Positions 1-7,966 of a DNA stretch of 25,032 nucleotides are shown here, one piece after another. Position 1 is the first letter of the stretch; every line of letters starts with the position of its first letter. The translations under genes were made by a program, and so were the position numbers. The stretch comes from UMGS1279 sp045630265 (GTDB lineage: Bacteria; Bacillota; Clostridia; Oscillospirales; Acutalibacteraceae): positions 1 to 25,032 of the forward strand of contig JAZQSV010000055.1 of NCBI GenBank assembly GCA_045630265.1, given 5' to 3'. The notes below the pieces were generated by a model, which worked only from the letters and a program-made list of their open reading frames with translations, had not been told where the DNA came from and searched no databases.

Positions 1-1
1 T

Positions 2-889
2 AACACCCTTCGCCTGTTTCTGTGGCGGAACGATAATACCGTTGTTATAGGCCAAAACCAAAATCCTTGGGTGGAATGCAACTGCAAACTTTTAGAAAAA
101 GAGGGCGGCTTTGTAGTGCGCCGAATGTCTGGCGGCGGTGCCGTTTTCCACGACAAGGGCAACCTTAATTTTACCTTTATTTGCTCTGAAGAAAATTATA
201 ATCTAAGCCTTAATCTTGAAATAATAAAAAAGGCCTGCGAAGCTTTAGGAATTACGGCGGAAATCTCGGGCAGAAACGACATATTGACAGACGGCAGAAA
301 ATTTTCGGGCAACGCCTTTTATCATAGGGATAAAAAAGCGCTTCATCATGGAACCCTTTTAATTTCAAGCAGCAGTGAAAAAATAAAGCGTTACCTAACA
401 CCAAAAATGGACAAGCTGGCAGCCAAAGGCGTAAAATCGGTCGCATCAAGGGTTATAAATTTAAAGGCCGTCTGCCCCACCCTTAACACCAAAATTATGG
501 CCAAACAGCTTATTATAGCGGCTGAAATTGTTTTAAACTTAAAGGGTAATATACTTACCCCTTTTGATAACGAAGAAACAAAAAATAATGCCAATCTTTT
601 TGGTTCCTGGGACTATATTTACGGCAAAACTCCCCCTTTTACCTTCTCCGCCAGAAGACGCTTTTCGTTTGGTGACTGCGAGGTAAACCTGAATCTTAAA
701 AACGGCAGAATTAGTGAAATAAAGGTTTATACCGATTCGCTTGATTTTGAGCTTTCAAAAAAAATAGAATCCGCTCTTTTAGGGGCACAGTTAGAAACTG
801 CAGAAATAGAAAAACGTCTGACCAATATCCTTACAGAAGATATTGCAAAAGATGTAATAACCTTAATAAAAAACTCCCTAACCGCCTAG
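2..889 (+). CDS. lplA: Lipoate-protein ligase A, 5' end cut by window edge
   Basis: Attaches lipoate to the lipoyl domains of 2-oxoacid dehydrogenase or glycine-cleavage proteins through a lipoyl-AMP intermediate, in the cytoplasm. The frame is open from base 2, so the gene starts outside the window. The first visible residues read LRLFLWRNDNTVVIGQNQNPW, which fits the N-terminal part of E. coli-type LplA; roughly 35-40 residues are probably missing. The hallmark RRMSGGGAVFHDKGNLNFTF motif (lipoate-binding RRxSGGGAVFHD) follows, then SGRNDI, a FSGNAFY segment, HHGTLL and the AAKGVKSVASRV stretch typical of the family. The C-terminal accessory domain appears complete. The first internal GTG, at 71, is not the true start because homology continues upstream. 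The stop codon lies inside a terminator hairpin. Family assignment is secure; the partner protein is not visible here. Confidence 0.93.
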   Translation, partial: NTLRLFLWRNDNTVVIGQNQNPWVECNCKLLEKEGGFVVRRMSGGGAVFHDKGNLNFTFICSEENYNLSLNLEIIKKACEALGITAEISGRNDILTDGRKFSGNAFYHRDKKALHHGTLLISSSSEKIKRYLTPKMDKLAAKGVKSVASRVINLKAVCPTLNTKIMAKQLIIAAEIVLNLKGNILTPFDNEETKNNANLFGSWDYIYGKTPPFTFSARRRFSFGDCEVNLNLKNGRISEIKVYTDSLDFELSKKIESALLGAQLETAEIEKRLTNILTEDIAKDVITLIKNSLTA

Positions 890-905
890 TTAGGGAGTTT
901 TGTTT
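871..905. terminator. Bidirectional terminator between lplA and ygjV-like gene
   Basis: Arms AAACTCCCTAAC (871-882) and GTTAGGGAGTTT (889-900) form a 12-bp stem with a 6-nt loop, followed by TGTTTT on the plus strand; the A-rich 5' side gives a T-run on the minus strand. The lplA stop codon (887-889) is inside the structure. It serves the two convergent genes. Confidence 0.85.
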
Positions 906-912
906 TATGCAT

Positions 913-1443
913 TTATTTTTTATCTTTCTTGCCAAAACGTATTATACCGATTATAGAAGAAATTATTACTATTGCCTCGTAAACTGCGCCACCAACCGAC
1001 CAAACGAAAATATCATAGAGGAGCACTAATGGCGAAGAAATAAGTATACTTTTTCTTATGTTGTTTGGGTTTTGGAAAGACATAGAAAAGGAATTTACCA
1101 TAAGGCCTATGACAGATAGCAAAAAGTAAAGTGGTTCTTTAGCCAAAATGCTTGTAATGGCACCGCCCGCGCCCATAATTACAGCAAACATAGCTGCAAG
1201 CCATCTGCTTGTTTTGCCCTTTTTACCTGTATGGTAAAAAACAAAATTACGGACAAAGCCAATTAAATTCATTGCCATTCCCGCCCATGCGCCAAGGCAC
1301 ATATAATGAAACGCAAAGCAAACGGTAGTACAAAGATGTATAATAAGCAGTTTTTCTCTGGTTTTTACCTGATAATTTATAAACCCAAGTATAACGGCCA
1401 CCGCACCAAGCGCTTGGCCTATATAAAATGCTACTTCTCCCAA
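913..1443 (-). CDS. YgjV-family inner membrane protein
   Basis: A 176-residue polytopic membrane protein of the YgjV (Imp-YgjV) family, whose function is unknown. Five to six hydrophobic segments can be seen: about residues 5-23, 33-52, 55-70, 82-100, 106-122 and 133-165. The family look is the FINYQVKTREKLLIIH loop between the first two helices and the FHYMCLGAWAGMAMNLIG segment. The start is TTG (1441-1443), chosen because GGAGG stands 7 bases upstream and the hydrophobic N-terminus begins right after. It begins 26 bp after the ClC gene, so the two are probably co-transcribed. A second family member lies at 6513-7079. The role is not predictable from sequence. Confidence 0.8.
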   Translation of the reverse strand: MGEVAFYIGQALGAVAVILGFINYQVKTREKLLIIHLCTTVCFAFHYMCLGAWAGMAMNLIGFVRNFVFYHTGKKGKTSRWLAAMFAVIMGAGGAITSILAKEPLYFLLSVIGLMVNSFSMSFQNPNNIRKSILISSPLVLLYDIFVWSVGGAVYEAIVIISSIIGIIRFGKKDKK

Positions 1444-1469
1444 AATATTTCCTCCAAATTAAATAGAAA

Positions 1470-2717
1470 CTATTTTTTCTCGCTCTCTGCCGTAGGGAGC
1501 TTTGAAAAACGGAATATCTGACTTTTATAAAGTCCCCAGCGCCCCGAAACGGCAAAGGCAATAACACAAATTAAAACAAACAAATAAATGCTTTTACTAC
1601 CAAATATTTCAAGCGCCAAAGCAATGGATGCAAGCGGGCTATTTGTAGTAGCGCAAAAAAGTCCTACAAGACAAAGCGCCGCCGCAAATCCTGCATCTAT
1701 GCCTAAAACAGGGCCCAAAACGGCACCAAACGTAGCACCTATGCAAAAGGTTGGAACAATCTCGCCACCCTTAAAGCCCGCCGCTAAGGTTATTGCAGTA
1801 AAAATTATTTTAATAGCAAAAAAGTACCACTTTGCATTTCCCTCTATAGCACTAAGTGCCATTTCCATACCTGCACCGTTGAATTTTCCGTTACCGAAGA
1901 TAAAGGATAGCGCCACTATTATTACGGCACCCAAAACTATGCGAAGCCAAGGGCTTTTAATGTATTTTTCTGCCAAGTGCTCTGCTTTATGAAATACAAA
2001 GCAGACCGCAATACCAAGCAAGGAAACTGCAATACCCAGTAAAACAAATTTCCAAGTGTTTGACAAATTTAAATTGACCGCAAAATCCTTTGTCGAAGTT
2101 TCTGCGTGAACGCCGCAAAGAGCGGCCACCTTACTGGCTACAAGTGCCGATAAAAAACAAGGTAATAAAGCGGGCGAAAAAATACTGCCCACCGCCTCAA
2201 ACTCCATTGTAAAAAGGCAGGCGGTAAGCGGTGTTCCGAAAATACCCGCAAAGACTGCGCTCATACCACTGATAACGAGAGCAGTTTGCTCTTCATTTTT
2301 AAGTCGCAGTGCGCGGCCTAAGGTAGAAGCTACAGATCCGCCCATTTGAAGTGCCGCACCTTCTCTACCCGCAGAGCCGCCAAATAAGTGAGTAATTGCG
2401 GTAGAAAGGTAAATAGCCGGAGCAACGGCGAAGCTAACCCGCTTATTAGACAGCACCAAATCTATAATATCGTTAGTGCCGTGGTTTTCTTTAAGTCTTA
2501 GGAGGTAGTAGATGCCAACCGTCAAAGCGCCGCCCAATGGAAGCAAAAATATAAGCCATGGGGAACCTTGCCGCAACCCTGTTACAAAATTTAAAGTATG
2601 GTAAAATGCCGTACCGATTAAACCGCCGACTACGCCCATTATAAGCCCCAAAGCAACCCATTTTAAAAATGAAACGAGGGGCTTTATAAGACTGCGAAGC
2701 TTAGTTAAAAATAGCAC
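1470..2717 (-). CDS. ClC-family chloride/anion channel or H+ antiporter
   Basis: A 415-residue integral membrane protein of the voltage-gated chloride channel (ClC) family, moving anions across the cytoplasmic membrane. About ten hydrophobic helices can be recognised. The second signature is clear: GREGAALQMGG, with the external gating glutamate at E119. A FTMEFEA segment could supply the internal proton glutamate. The third signature reads GGEIVPTFCIGATFG, a variant of GGxFxPxL. The first signature (GSGIP in canonical channels) is replaced by HGTNDIID, so anion selectivity may differ from chloride. No fluoride riboswitch was seen in the leader. There is no C-terminal CBS pair. The start is GTG at 2715-2717, with GGGAG 8 bases upstream. 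It appears to head a two-gene unit with the YgjV-like gene. Confidence 0.9.
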   Translation of the reverse strand: MLFLTKLRSLIKPLVSFLKWVALGLIMGVVGGLIGTAFYHTLNFVTGLRQGSPWLIFLLPLGGALTVGIYYLLRLKENHGTNDIIDLVLSNKRVSFAVAPAIYLSTAITHLFGGSAGREGAALQMGGSVASTLGRALRLKNEEQTALVISGMSAVFAGIFGTPLTACLFTMEFEAVGSIFSPALLPCFLSALVASKVAALCGVHAETSTKDFAVNLNLSNTWKFVLLGIAVSLLGIAVCFVFHKAEHLAEKYIKSPWLRIVLGAVIIVALSFIFGNGKFNGAGMEMALSAIEGNAKWYFFAIKIIFTAITLAAGFKGGEIVPTFCIGATFGAVLGPVLGIDAGFAAALCLVGLFCATTNSPLASIALALEIFGSKSIYLFVLICVIAFAVSGRWGLYKSQIFRFSKLPTAESEKK

Positions 2718-2743
2718 TTTCTACACTCCCTATAGTGAAACTA

Positions 2744-2772
2744 TTTGTTTATTTTATCATAGTTTATACATA
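2744..2772 (-). promoter_or_regulatory. Promoter for ClC-ygjV unit
   Basis: On the minus strand TTGAAT, a 17-bp gap and TAAAAT preceded by TGA (extended minus-10) lie about 27-55 bp upstream of the ClC start. Spacing and motif fit a housekeeping sigma promoter. No operator-like repeat was seen beside it. Confidence 0.6.
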
Positions 2773-2846
2773 TATTCAAGATATTATTAAGCTTATAATC
2801 TGCGCATTTAAAAAGCATATCTTACATTTTACAAGACTAAGAAGCA

Positions 2847-3668
2847 TTACCTATTGTTTTCTTTTAAATATTCGACGGGGGTAATGCCAGTAATTTTCTT
2901 AAAAGCACGCAAAAAGCTGGAATAGGTGTTAAATCCTGCGGCAAAGCAGGCCTCGGTGGGGGATAAAGCGTTGTTTATAATCAGTCTTTTAGCAAGACTT
3001 ATGCGGACTTTAAGAATATAGTTTTTGTAGTTATAGCCCGTAGTTTCCTTAAAAGAGGTGCTTAAATATGTGGGGGTTAGCCCCACCAAATCCGCCACAC
3101 TCCGAAGACTTAGATCCTCATCTATATTGGAATGTATATAACTAAGCGCCTTTAAAACAGCAACGTTTTTCGTAGTGGTAACGCTCGGCAAAACGTACCT
3201 TAAAATAAGGACAAGAAGCGCTTCCACACATTTATCCTCAAAGCCGTCGCCATAAGTTGCCTCTTTAGATTGGTTTGACAGTATAATATCGAAAAAACTG
3301 CATATTGCCGTTACATCTGTCTCGCTCACAGTGAAGTAGCTGTCTGAACTCTTGGCAAGAATCTTATCTAAAATATATTTTGGTACGGCATTGCCCGAAA
3401 AAGAAAGGTTTAAAAGGCGTCCCTCTTCAGTGACAGTAATTTTGTGGTAATCTGTGGGGGCAAGTAATACCGCAACACCGGGACTAATTGGTGTTTCGTA
3501 ATTATTTACCCCGACCTTCCCCTTGCCAGAAAGATATATTTCAAACTCAAAAAATGCGTGGGTGTGGAGATTGACGCTTTCACGAAGTTCTCGTTTAGAC
3601 AAGTATAGGTCGGATTTTATGCCGCTTGGCAAGTAAATTTGCCTTGTAACAGTATTCGTTTTTTTCAT
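2847..3668 (-). CDS. AraC-family transcriptional regulator
   Basis: A 273-residue cytoplasmic regulator. Residues about 1-130 have the pattern of the AraC cupin-type sensor domain (VNLHTHAFFEFEIYLSGKG; GVAVLLAPTDYHKI), which binds a small ligand, often a sugar. Residues about 170-273 are the double helix-turn-helix: SLRSVADLVGLTPTYLSTSF, then ACFAAGFNTYSSFLRAFKKI and the closing GITPVEYLKENNR. The ATG start at 3666-3668 has GGGGG upstream. It is transcribed away from the glycosidase gene at 3831, with 162 bp between them, so it probably controls that gene in response to the glycosidase's substrate or product; this is inference from the arrangement. The ligand cannot be named. Confidence 0.92.
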   Translation of the reverse strand: MKKTNTVTRQIYLPSGIKSDLYLSKRELRESVNLHTHAFFEFEIYLSGKGKVGVNNYETPISPGVAVLLAPTDYHKITVTEEGRLLNLSFSGNAVPKYILDKILAKSSDSYFTVSETDVTAICSFFDIILSNQSKEATYGDGFEDKCVEALLVLILRYVLPSVTTTKNVAVLKALSYIHSNIDEDLSLRSVADLVGLTPTYLSTSFKETTGYNYKNYILKVRISLAKRLIINNALSPTEACFAAGFNTYSSFLRAFKKITGITPVEYLKENNR

Positions 3669-3830
3669 ACTTTACCCCCTATCAAGTTTAATTCAGTATA
3701 CGTCAAAAAGAACGATCAGTCAATAAAATCTTAAAAAATGCATAGTATAAACATAGAAGTGAGTTGCGGCAAAAACCCTTTTGTTATATAGTATAAATAG
3801 AAATACTAAAATTTTGAGAGGTAGTAAATA

Positions 3831-5693
3831 ATGAAATATATGATAGGTTGTAATTTCTGGGGCTCCAAGTACGGTATTGATATGTGGAAATACTGGGATG
3901 AGGCCTCCATTCGCGAGGATTTAAAGCACCTTGCCTCCTGCGGAGTAAAATATATGAGAGTTTTTCCAAACTGGCGGGATTTTCAACCAGTTGAGGTGCT
4001 CCACACCGCTAAAGGTGCGCCGCGCGAATACCGTTTTCCTAATGATAAAGTTATAGATAACGAGTTCTTTATTGATATGGAAATGATTTCCCGTTTTGAA
4101 ACCTTTTGTGATATTGCAAAGGAAAACGGAATAAAGTTTATTGTTGCCATTGTAACGGGTTGGATGAGCGGCAGACTCTATTATCCCCCCTGCCTTACCA
4201 ATAAAAACCTTATTACTGACCCCCAGGCACTTAGTCTTGAATCAAAATTTGTGCGGGGCTTTGTTAGACACCTCAAGCACCGCGAGGAAATTGCCTATTG
4301 GGATTTAGGCAACGAATGTAACAATCTGGGCAGTGTAGAAAATCCATGGCAGGCATATCTTTGGACCTCTACCATCCGAAATGCTATTTTAGCCGAGGAC
4401 CAAAGCCGCCAAATTATGTCGGGTATGCATGGCCTTCAGGTTTCCGACTCCCAGCCCTGGACAATCAAACAACAAGCCGAACTTAACGATATTTTAACCC
4501 CACACCCTTACGCCTCCTCCAATACGGGTGGTCACATAAGCCCAATGAATAGAATGAGGACTGCTCTGCTTCCCACAGCCCAGGTTGAAATTTACTCCGG
4601 TATCGGTGGCAAACCCGCCCTTATGCAGGAAATCGGCCACTTTAGCAATATGCTAAGCAACGATGAAATGTCCGCCGATTGGCTGCGTGTTAATTTGTTT
4701 TCGGGTTGGGCAAACGGTTCAATGGGGCTACTTTGGTGGTGCGGCCACGACCAACTTCACCTTAAAAACCCGCCTAACTCATGGAGTATGACCGAAAATG
4801 AGTTAGGGCTTTTGCGCGAGGATTATTCTCAAAAGCCCGTAGCAAAGGAAATGAAAAAGTTTTCCGAAACTATTAGTAACCTGCCCTTCGGTGAACTACC
4901 AAAGAGAACCGTGGCAGATGCCGTTTACATAGTGCCGAATATGGGCAGTGGATATGCCTATACCGCCGAAGCCGCATACATTTTGGCCAAGCAAGCGGGC
5001 TTTGATTTAACCTTCTGCTATGGCGAAGATAAGCTGCCCGACTCTGATTTATACATTATTCCGCCCCACCTTTTCTGGTCGGGTATTACAATAAACCTTA
5101 TTGACGAGCTTATTGAAAGGGTAAGTAACGGCGCCACTATTCTTGTAACCTCTAACGAGGGCTTCTACGCCCGTAGCGAAGAGCTATTCGGACTAAGGTC
5201 AAACGGCGTTATAAGGTCAACCGGTACCACAACGGCAGATTTTGGCGGCTATACCCTGCCATTTAGCTACGGAATGAAATATTTAATGGAGCCACTTACC
5301 GCCGAGGTACTGGCGCGTGATACCGATGGTACAGTTATATTCTCGGTTAACAAACTAGGAAAGGGCAAGGTTTATTTCCTTAACTTCCCGCTGGAGGATT
5401 ACGCCTTCGGCGGTCCTGAAACCATTACCAACTACCCCTACTACAAAATTTACGAAACAGTAGCAAAGGATATAATTCTAAATAAAAAGGCACGTAGTCT
5501 TAATCCCAAAATCGGCGTAACGGTGCACCCCTTTGACGATAAACACTTCTTAACCGTTGCAATTAACTATATGCACACCGAGGAAGACCTGCAAATGGTA
5601 TTCCCCGAAAACGCAGAGGTGCGAATACTCTACGGCAATGCCGACTCTGTTCCATCTTGCGATGCCGCAATTTTTGATGTTTATCTTAGATAA
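3831..5693 (+). CDS. Cytoplasmic clan GH-A glycoside hydrolase with GATase-like C-terminal part
   Basis: A 620-residue putative retaining beta-glycosidase. Residues about 1-350 read as a TIM barrel of the GH5/GH42-like clan: IREDLKHLASCGVKYMRVFPNW near the start, the acid/base motif DLGNEC with E162 at the end of strand 4, and ALMQEIGHF with a likely nucleophile E267. Residues about 365-540 look like a Rossmann-type glutamine-amidotransferase-like domain (VYIVPNMGSGYAY; SDLYIIPPHLFW; GATILVTSNEGF), an arrangement familiar from GH42 beta-galactosidases. There is no signal peptide, so it should act on imported oligosaccharides. AGAGGT precedes the ATG. A divergent AraC regulator lies upstream and a strong terminator downstream, so it is probably a single-gene unit. 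No transporter is adjacent. Family level is fairly safe; the substrate (galactoside, mannoside or glucoside) is not. Confidence 0.75.
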   Translation: MKYMIGCNFWGSKYGIDMWKYWDEASIREDLKHLASCGVKYMRVFPNWRDFQPVEVLHTAKGAPREYRFPNDKVIDNEFFIDMEMISRFETFCDIAKENGIKFIVAIVTGWMSGRLYYPPCLTNKNLITDPQALSLESKFVRGFVRHLKHREEIAYWDLGNECNNLGSVENPWQAYLWTSTIRNAILAEDQSRQIMSGMHGLQVSDSQPWTIKQQAELNDILTPHPYASSNTGGHISPMNRMRTALLPTAQVEIYSGIGGKPALMQEIGHFSNMLSNDEMSADWLRVNLFSGWANGSMGLLWWCGHDQLHLKNPPNSWSMTENELGLLREDYSQKPVAKEMKKFSETISNLPFGELPKRTVADAVYIVPNMGSGYAYTAEAAYILAKQAGFDLTFCYGEDKLPDSDLYIIPPHLFWSGITINLIDELIERVSNGATILVTSNEGFYARSEELFGLRSNGVIRSTGTTTADFGGYTLPFSYGMKYLMEPLTAEVLARDTDGTVIFSVNKLGKGKVYFLNFPLEDYAFGGPETITNYPYYKIYETVAKDIILNKKARSLNPKIGVTVHPFDDKHFLTVAINYMHTEEDLQMVFPENAEVRILYGNADSVPSCDAAIFDVYLR

Positions 5694-5716
5694 AGCCAAT
5701 TTTTATTTAGTAACGT

Positions 5717-5753
5717 AAAAAGGGCTGTCTGCAGTTCGCAGGCAGCCCTTTTA
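5717..5753 (+). terminator. Terminator after glycosidase gene
   Basis: A GC-rich stem, GGGCTGTCTGC against GCAGGCAGCCC with a 5-nt loop and one mismatch, is flanked by AAAA and TTTT. It lies 24 bp after the glycosidase stop and could also stop minus-strand transcription leaving the HAD gene. Confidence 0.85.
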
Positions 5754-5805
5754 TTATATCTGCTGAGATTAGCATAAAACGCTAATCATTAAGGAACTTT
5801 GCATT

Positions 5806-6465
5806 TTATTTTACAAGCTTTAAAAGTGTTTCGCCGTCTTCGATATATGCACCTGCGAGTTCCCGCATTCTCTCCCAGCCGTAGTTATAACGGTCGTAAA
5901 TTGCAACGGTGGGAAGCCCAATTTTAACGGCCGTTTCAATGGCTACAAGCGAATCCTCAAAAAGACAAATGTCAGACAAATTTTCACCTAAAAACTCGGC
6001 AGTTTTAAGATAAATATCTGGCTGGTCTTTCCCCTTACCTATATCGGCACAGGAGAATACCTCTAAAAAATACTCCTCAATACCACAGTGCTTCATTGCA
6101 AGTAAAACCATATCTCTTGCCGTTGCGCTCGCAACACACATTTTTATATTTTTGCTCTTTAAATGCTCTAAATATTCCTTTACTCCGCCTTTAAGTTCAA
6201 CCGTATCAGAGTAAAATTGGATAAGTAAATTATTAGCAACGTCAAGTAATTGCTCGCCGCTTTCGCAAATATTATAGTTATCGTGTATAAGCTGCATAGC
6301 ATCTTTATAGGTAGCGGTACGCACCTTTTTATCATCCTCGACGGATGGCTTAAAATCTTTGTTATTTAAAAATCTTTTTCCAAGCTCTGCCCATAAATAG
6401 TCCCAAAAAATCAGGGAGTTTATAAGTGTGCCGTCCATATCGAAAATTGCTGCTTTAAATTCCAT
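5806..6465 (-). CDS. HAD-superfamily phosphatase (beta-phosphoglucomutase-like)
   Basis: A 219-residue cytoplasmic hydrolase of the haloacid dehalogenase superfamily, subfamily I, with an alpha-helical cap. Motif I is FDMDGTLINS (nucleophile D9 and acid/base D11), motif II is the SAT in CVASATARDM, motif III the lysine in GKGKDQPDIY, and motif IV the LFEDSLVAI stretch carrying the Mg2+-binding acid. The cap spans about residues 18-95. The layout resembles sugar-phosphate phosphatases and beta-phosphoglucomutases, but substrate cannot be told from these motifs. The ATG has TAAGGAG upstream at good distance. It follows the YgjV-like gene by 47 bp on the same strand. An imperfect hairpin (GATTAGC/GCTAATC, 5767-5787) without a T-run lies after it. 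Confidence 0.88.
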   Translation of the reverse strand: MEFKAAIFDMDGTLINSLIFWDYLWAELGKRFLNNKDFKPSVEDDKKVRTATYKDAMQLIHDNYNICESGEQLLDVANNLLIQFYSDTVELKGGVKEYLEHLKSKNIKMCVASATARDMVLLAMKHCGIEEYFLEVFSCADIGKGKDQPDIYLKTAEFLGENLSDICLFEDSLVAIETAVKIGLPTVAIYDRYNYGWERMRELAGAYIEDGETLLKLVK

Positions 6466-6512
6466 TTTAATATCTCCTTATGGTTATTATGCCTCTGAAA
6501 AATATATAATAA

Positions 6513-7079
6513 TTACAACTTTTCTTGACTCTTACCCTTTTCCCTATAACGAATTAAAGCAACTACAGTAGATACGGTGCATAAAAGGTCGTTGACAATA
6601 GCTACAGGATACAACTTGAAAATACTGTTCATAAGCCAACACGCCGACCATAAAAAGGAAAAGCGGCGCAAAGATTCTTCGCTTTTTCTACTATTTGCAA
6701 TAACTCCGAAAATACCCGCCAAAACAGGGAAAATATCTGCCCATTTTTTAAATGAAAAAAGCGAAAATCCCGAAATAAGCACAATAAAAAACACAACCAA
6801 AGCAGGGTGGGTTGCCCACCTCCACTTGTCGCTTTTAGAAAATACTGCGAGCATTATGGCGCTTAGAGCACAAGCTATGGCGCTTGTTAAATCACCCTGC
6901 AAGGCAAAATACGCTATCCAACAGGTCTGCCCAAAAAAGTTGCTTAGGATTATGGTAACCCTACGTTTAAACTGAAAGGAAATAACCGAAAGGGTCATTG
7001 CAATCAGGCCAATTCCATATACCAAAATAAAGTAACCAATACCCAGTGCGGCTTTAAGTCCTTCAACGTTTATACTCAT
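6513..7079 (-). CDS. YgjV-family membrane protein (second copy)
   Basis: A 188-residue membrane protein with about six hydrophobic segments, similar in layout to the protein at 913-1443: an SVISFQFKRRVTIILSN loop after the first helix and a QTCWIAYFALQGDLTSAIAC segment matching the YgjV family. Function of the family is unknown. The open frame extends upstream to 7130, but the ATG at 7077-7079 (MSINVEGLKAALG) is preferred: it has GGTGG just upstream, and the longer N-terminus only translates the promoter leader. Its promoter is at 7119-7147. The HAD gene follows 47 bp later. Confidence 0.78.
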   Translation of the reverse strand: MSINVEGLKAALGIGYFILVYGIGLIAMTLSVISFQFKRRVTIILSNFFGQTCWIAYFALQGDLTSAIACALSAIMLAVFSKSDKWRWATHPALVVFFIVLISGFSLFSFKKWADIFPVLAGIFGVIANSRKSEESLRRFSFLWSACWLMNSIFKLYPVAIVNDLLCTVSTVVALIRYREKGKSQEKL

Positions 7080-7118
7080 TTTCCACCATTCCCAACAGAT
7101 GAATTTATAACTTAAAAT

Positions 7119-7147
7119 ATTATAGCACAATTTAAGTCCTTTAGCAA
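7119..7147 (-). promoter_or_regulatory. Promoter for second ygjV-like gene
   Basis: Minus-strand TTGCTA, 17 bp, TATAAT with TGC directly before the minus-10 (extended minus-10). It has the same plan as the promoters of the small-gene region to its right, though the leader between promoter and start codon is different. Confidence 0.7.
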
Positions 7148-7175
7148 TACCAATTGCCCATTATTGCGCCTTAAA

Positions 7176-7679
7176 TTAGCAAAAAATCCACCCAATATAG
7201 CTTAATGGATTTTTTACCGTTTCAATCCCACAGCTTTCTTGCGCAGCAATAGCCAAATAATCGTTCTCCTTAATTTTCCCAAAATACACCTTAAGTAAAT
7301 TCGTTATCATTCTATATTTTATTTTTAACTTAAGCGGCACCGACAGAAAAAACAGCTTACAAACCTTTTTATTTTTAATGGCTTGCTCTACCGCTAAAAG
7401 TGTTCCCATTGAATGAGCAACTATTATGATTTTTTCGTGTGCTCTGCCTAAGCTTTCTACTGTGGCAAAAACCTGAGCTTCCCATTTTTTCATAGACGAC
7501 CTTGAAAAATCTTTTGCCCCTTTTCCGTGCCCATCTAAAAGTAAATTATAAACCGATATTGAATTTGGAACTAAAGAAACAAAATCTTTAAAATGGTTTG
7601 GCGTACCAACTATACCGTGTACAAACAAAATGGCAGTTTTAGCACCGTCGCATATTCTTACATATCCCTTGTGCTCCAT
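7176..7679 (-). CDS. Alpha/beta hydrolase, probably C-terminally truncated
   Basis: Reads as the N-terminal two thirds of a lysophospholipase/carboxylesterase-like alpha/beta hydrolase. The oxyanion region is LFVHGIVGTPNHF, the next strand ends in LLDGHG, and the nucleophile elbow is VAHSMG with the serine at about residue 97. The protein stops after 167 residues at PLSYIGWIFC, where family members of this type normally run on for 60-100 residues carrying the catalytic histidine. No continuation was seen in the other frames downstream. It may therefore be inactive. The ATG (7677-7679) is placed by GGTGAT three bases upstream, as in the neighbouring small genes, and the shared promoter is at 7699-7727. 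Unlike those genes it lacks the common 3' tail, which fits a deletion of the gene's 3' part. A naturally short hydrolase is the alternative. Confidence 0.7.
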   Translation of the reverse strand: MEHKGYVRICDGAKTAILFVHGIVGTPNHFKDFVSLVPNSISVYNLLLDGHGKGAKDFSRSSMKKWEAQVFATVESLGRAHEKIIIVAHSMGTLLAVEQAIKNKKVCKLFFLSVPLKLKIKYRMITNLLKVYFGKIKENDYLAIAAQESCGIETVKNPLSYIGWIFC

Positions 7680-7698
7680 ACCATCACCGCCTATGTGT

Positions 7699-7727
7699 AT
7701 TATAGCATAAATCTAACGATAAATCAA
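7699..7727 (-). promoter_or_regulatory. Shared-type promoter, hydrolase gene
   Basis: Minus-strand TTGATT, 17 bp, TATAAT preceded by TGC, then ACACATAGGCGGTGAT and the start codon after three bases. It is one of five near-copies in the region (others at 9621, 10079, 10837 and 11472). The minus-35 overlaps the 3' arm of an AATGC/GCATT hairpin. Confidence 0.75.
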
Positions 7728-7836
7728 TGCGAAGCATTACATCGTTTTGTGTCCGACAAGGCAGAATGATGTTATTCTCCGAATAAATGATATTTGCGGT
7801 TTCACCGCAAAACGATGTTGTGTCCTGCGGACACAA
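7724..7836. repeat. Small-hairpin array 0, word ACGATGTT/ATGATGTT
   Basis: A non-coding stretch of short hairpins: AATGC/GCATT, ATTC/GAAT, TGCGGT/ACCGCA and GTGTCC/GGACAC. They are joined by copies of an 8-9 base word (reverse copy ACATCGTT once, then ATGATGTT, ATGATATT, ACGATGTT). Stems are 4-6 bp with 3-4 base loops. It sits between the hydrolase promoter and a terminator. Confidence 0.6.
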
Positions 7837-7840
7837 ATAC

Positions 7841-7872
7841 AAAAAAAGACCATCATAATATGGTCTTTTTTG
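7841..7872. terminator. Bidirectional terminator left of the XRE gene
   Basis: AAAAAAAGACCAT and ATGGTCTTTTTT form a perfect stem around a 6-nt loop with T-runs on both strands. Reading the minus strand it ends the XRE transcript. It follows a type-A tail module at 7873-7922 that is near-identical to the tail behind the gene at 10281. Confidence 0.85.
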
Positions 7873-7966
7873 GGGACCTCACTCAAAATGGAACCAGTCT
7901 TAAAATCTAATTTTCTAATCACCCTTTTAGGAAGGAGATTAATGAATGTTGGTTGCCAAGCACCAA

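Noticed and set aside
1588..1992. 134-residue plus-strand open frame
   Set aside because: Antisense to the well-supported ClC gene and repetitive in Ala/Pro/Lys.
2718..2846. Fluoride riboswitch before the ClC gene
   Set aside because: The leader is about 30 nt and lacks the GGNGAU core and pseudoknot partners.
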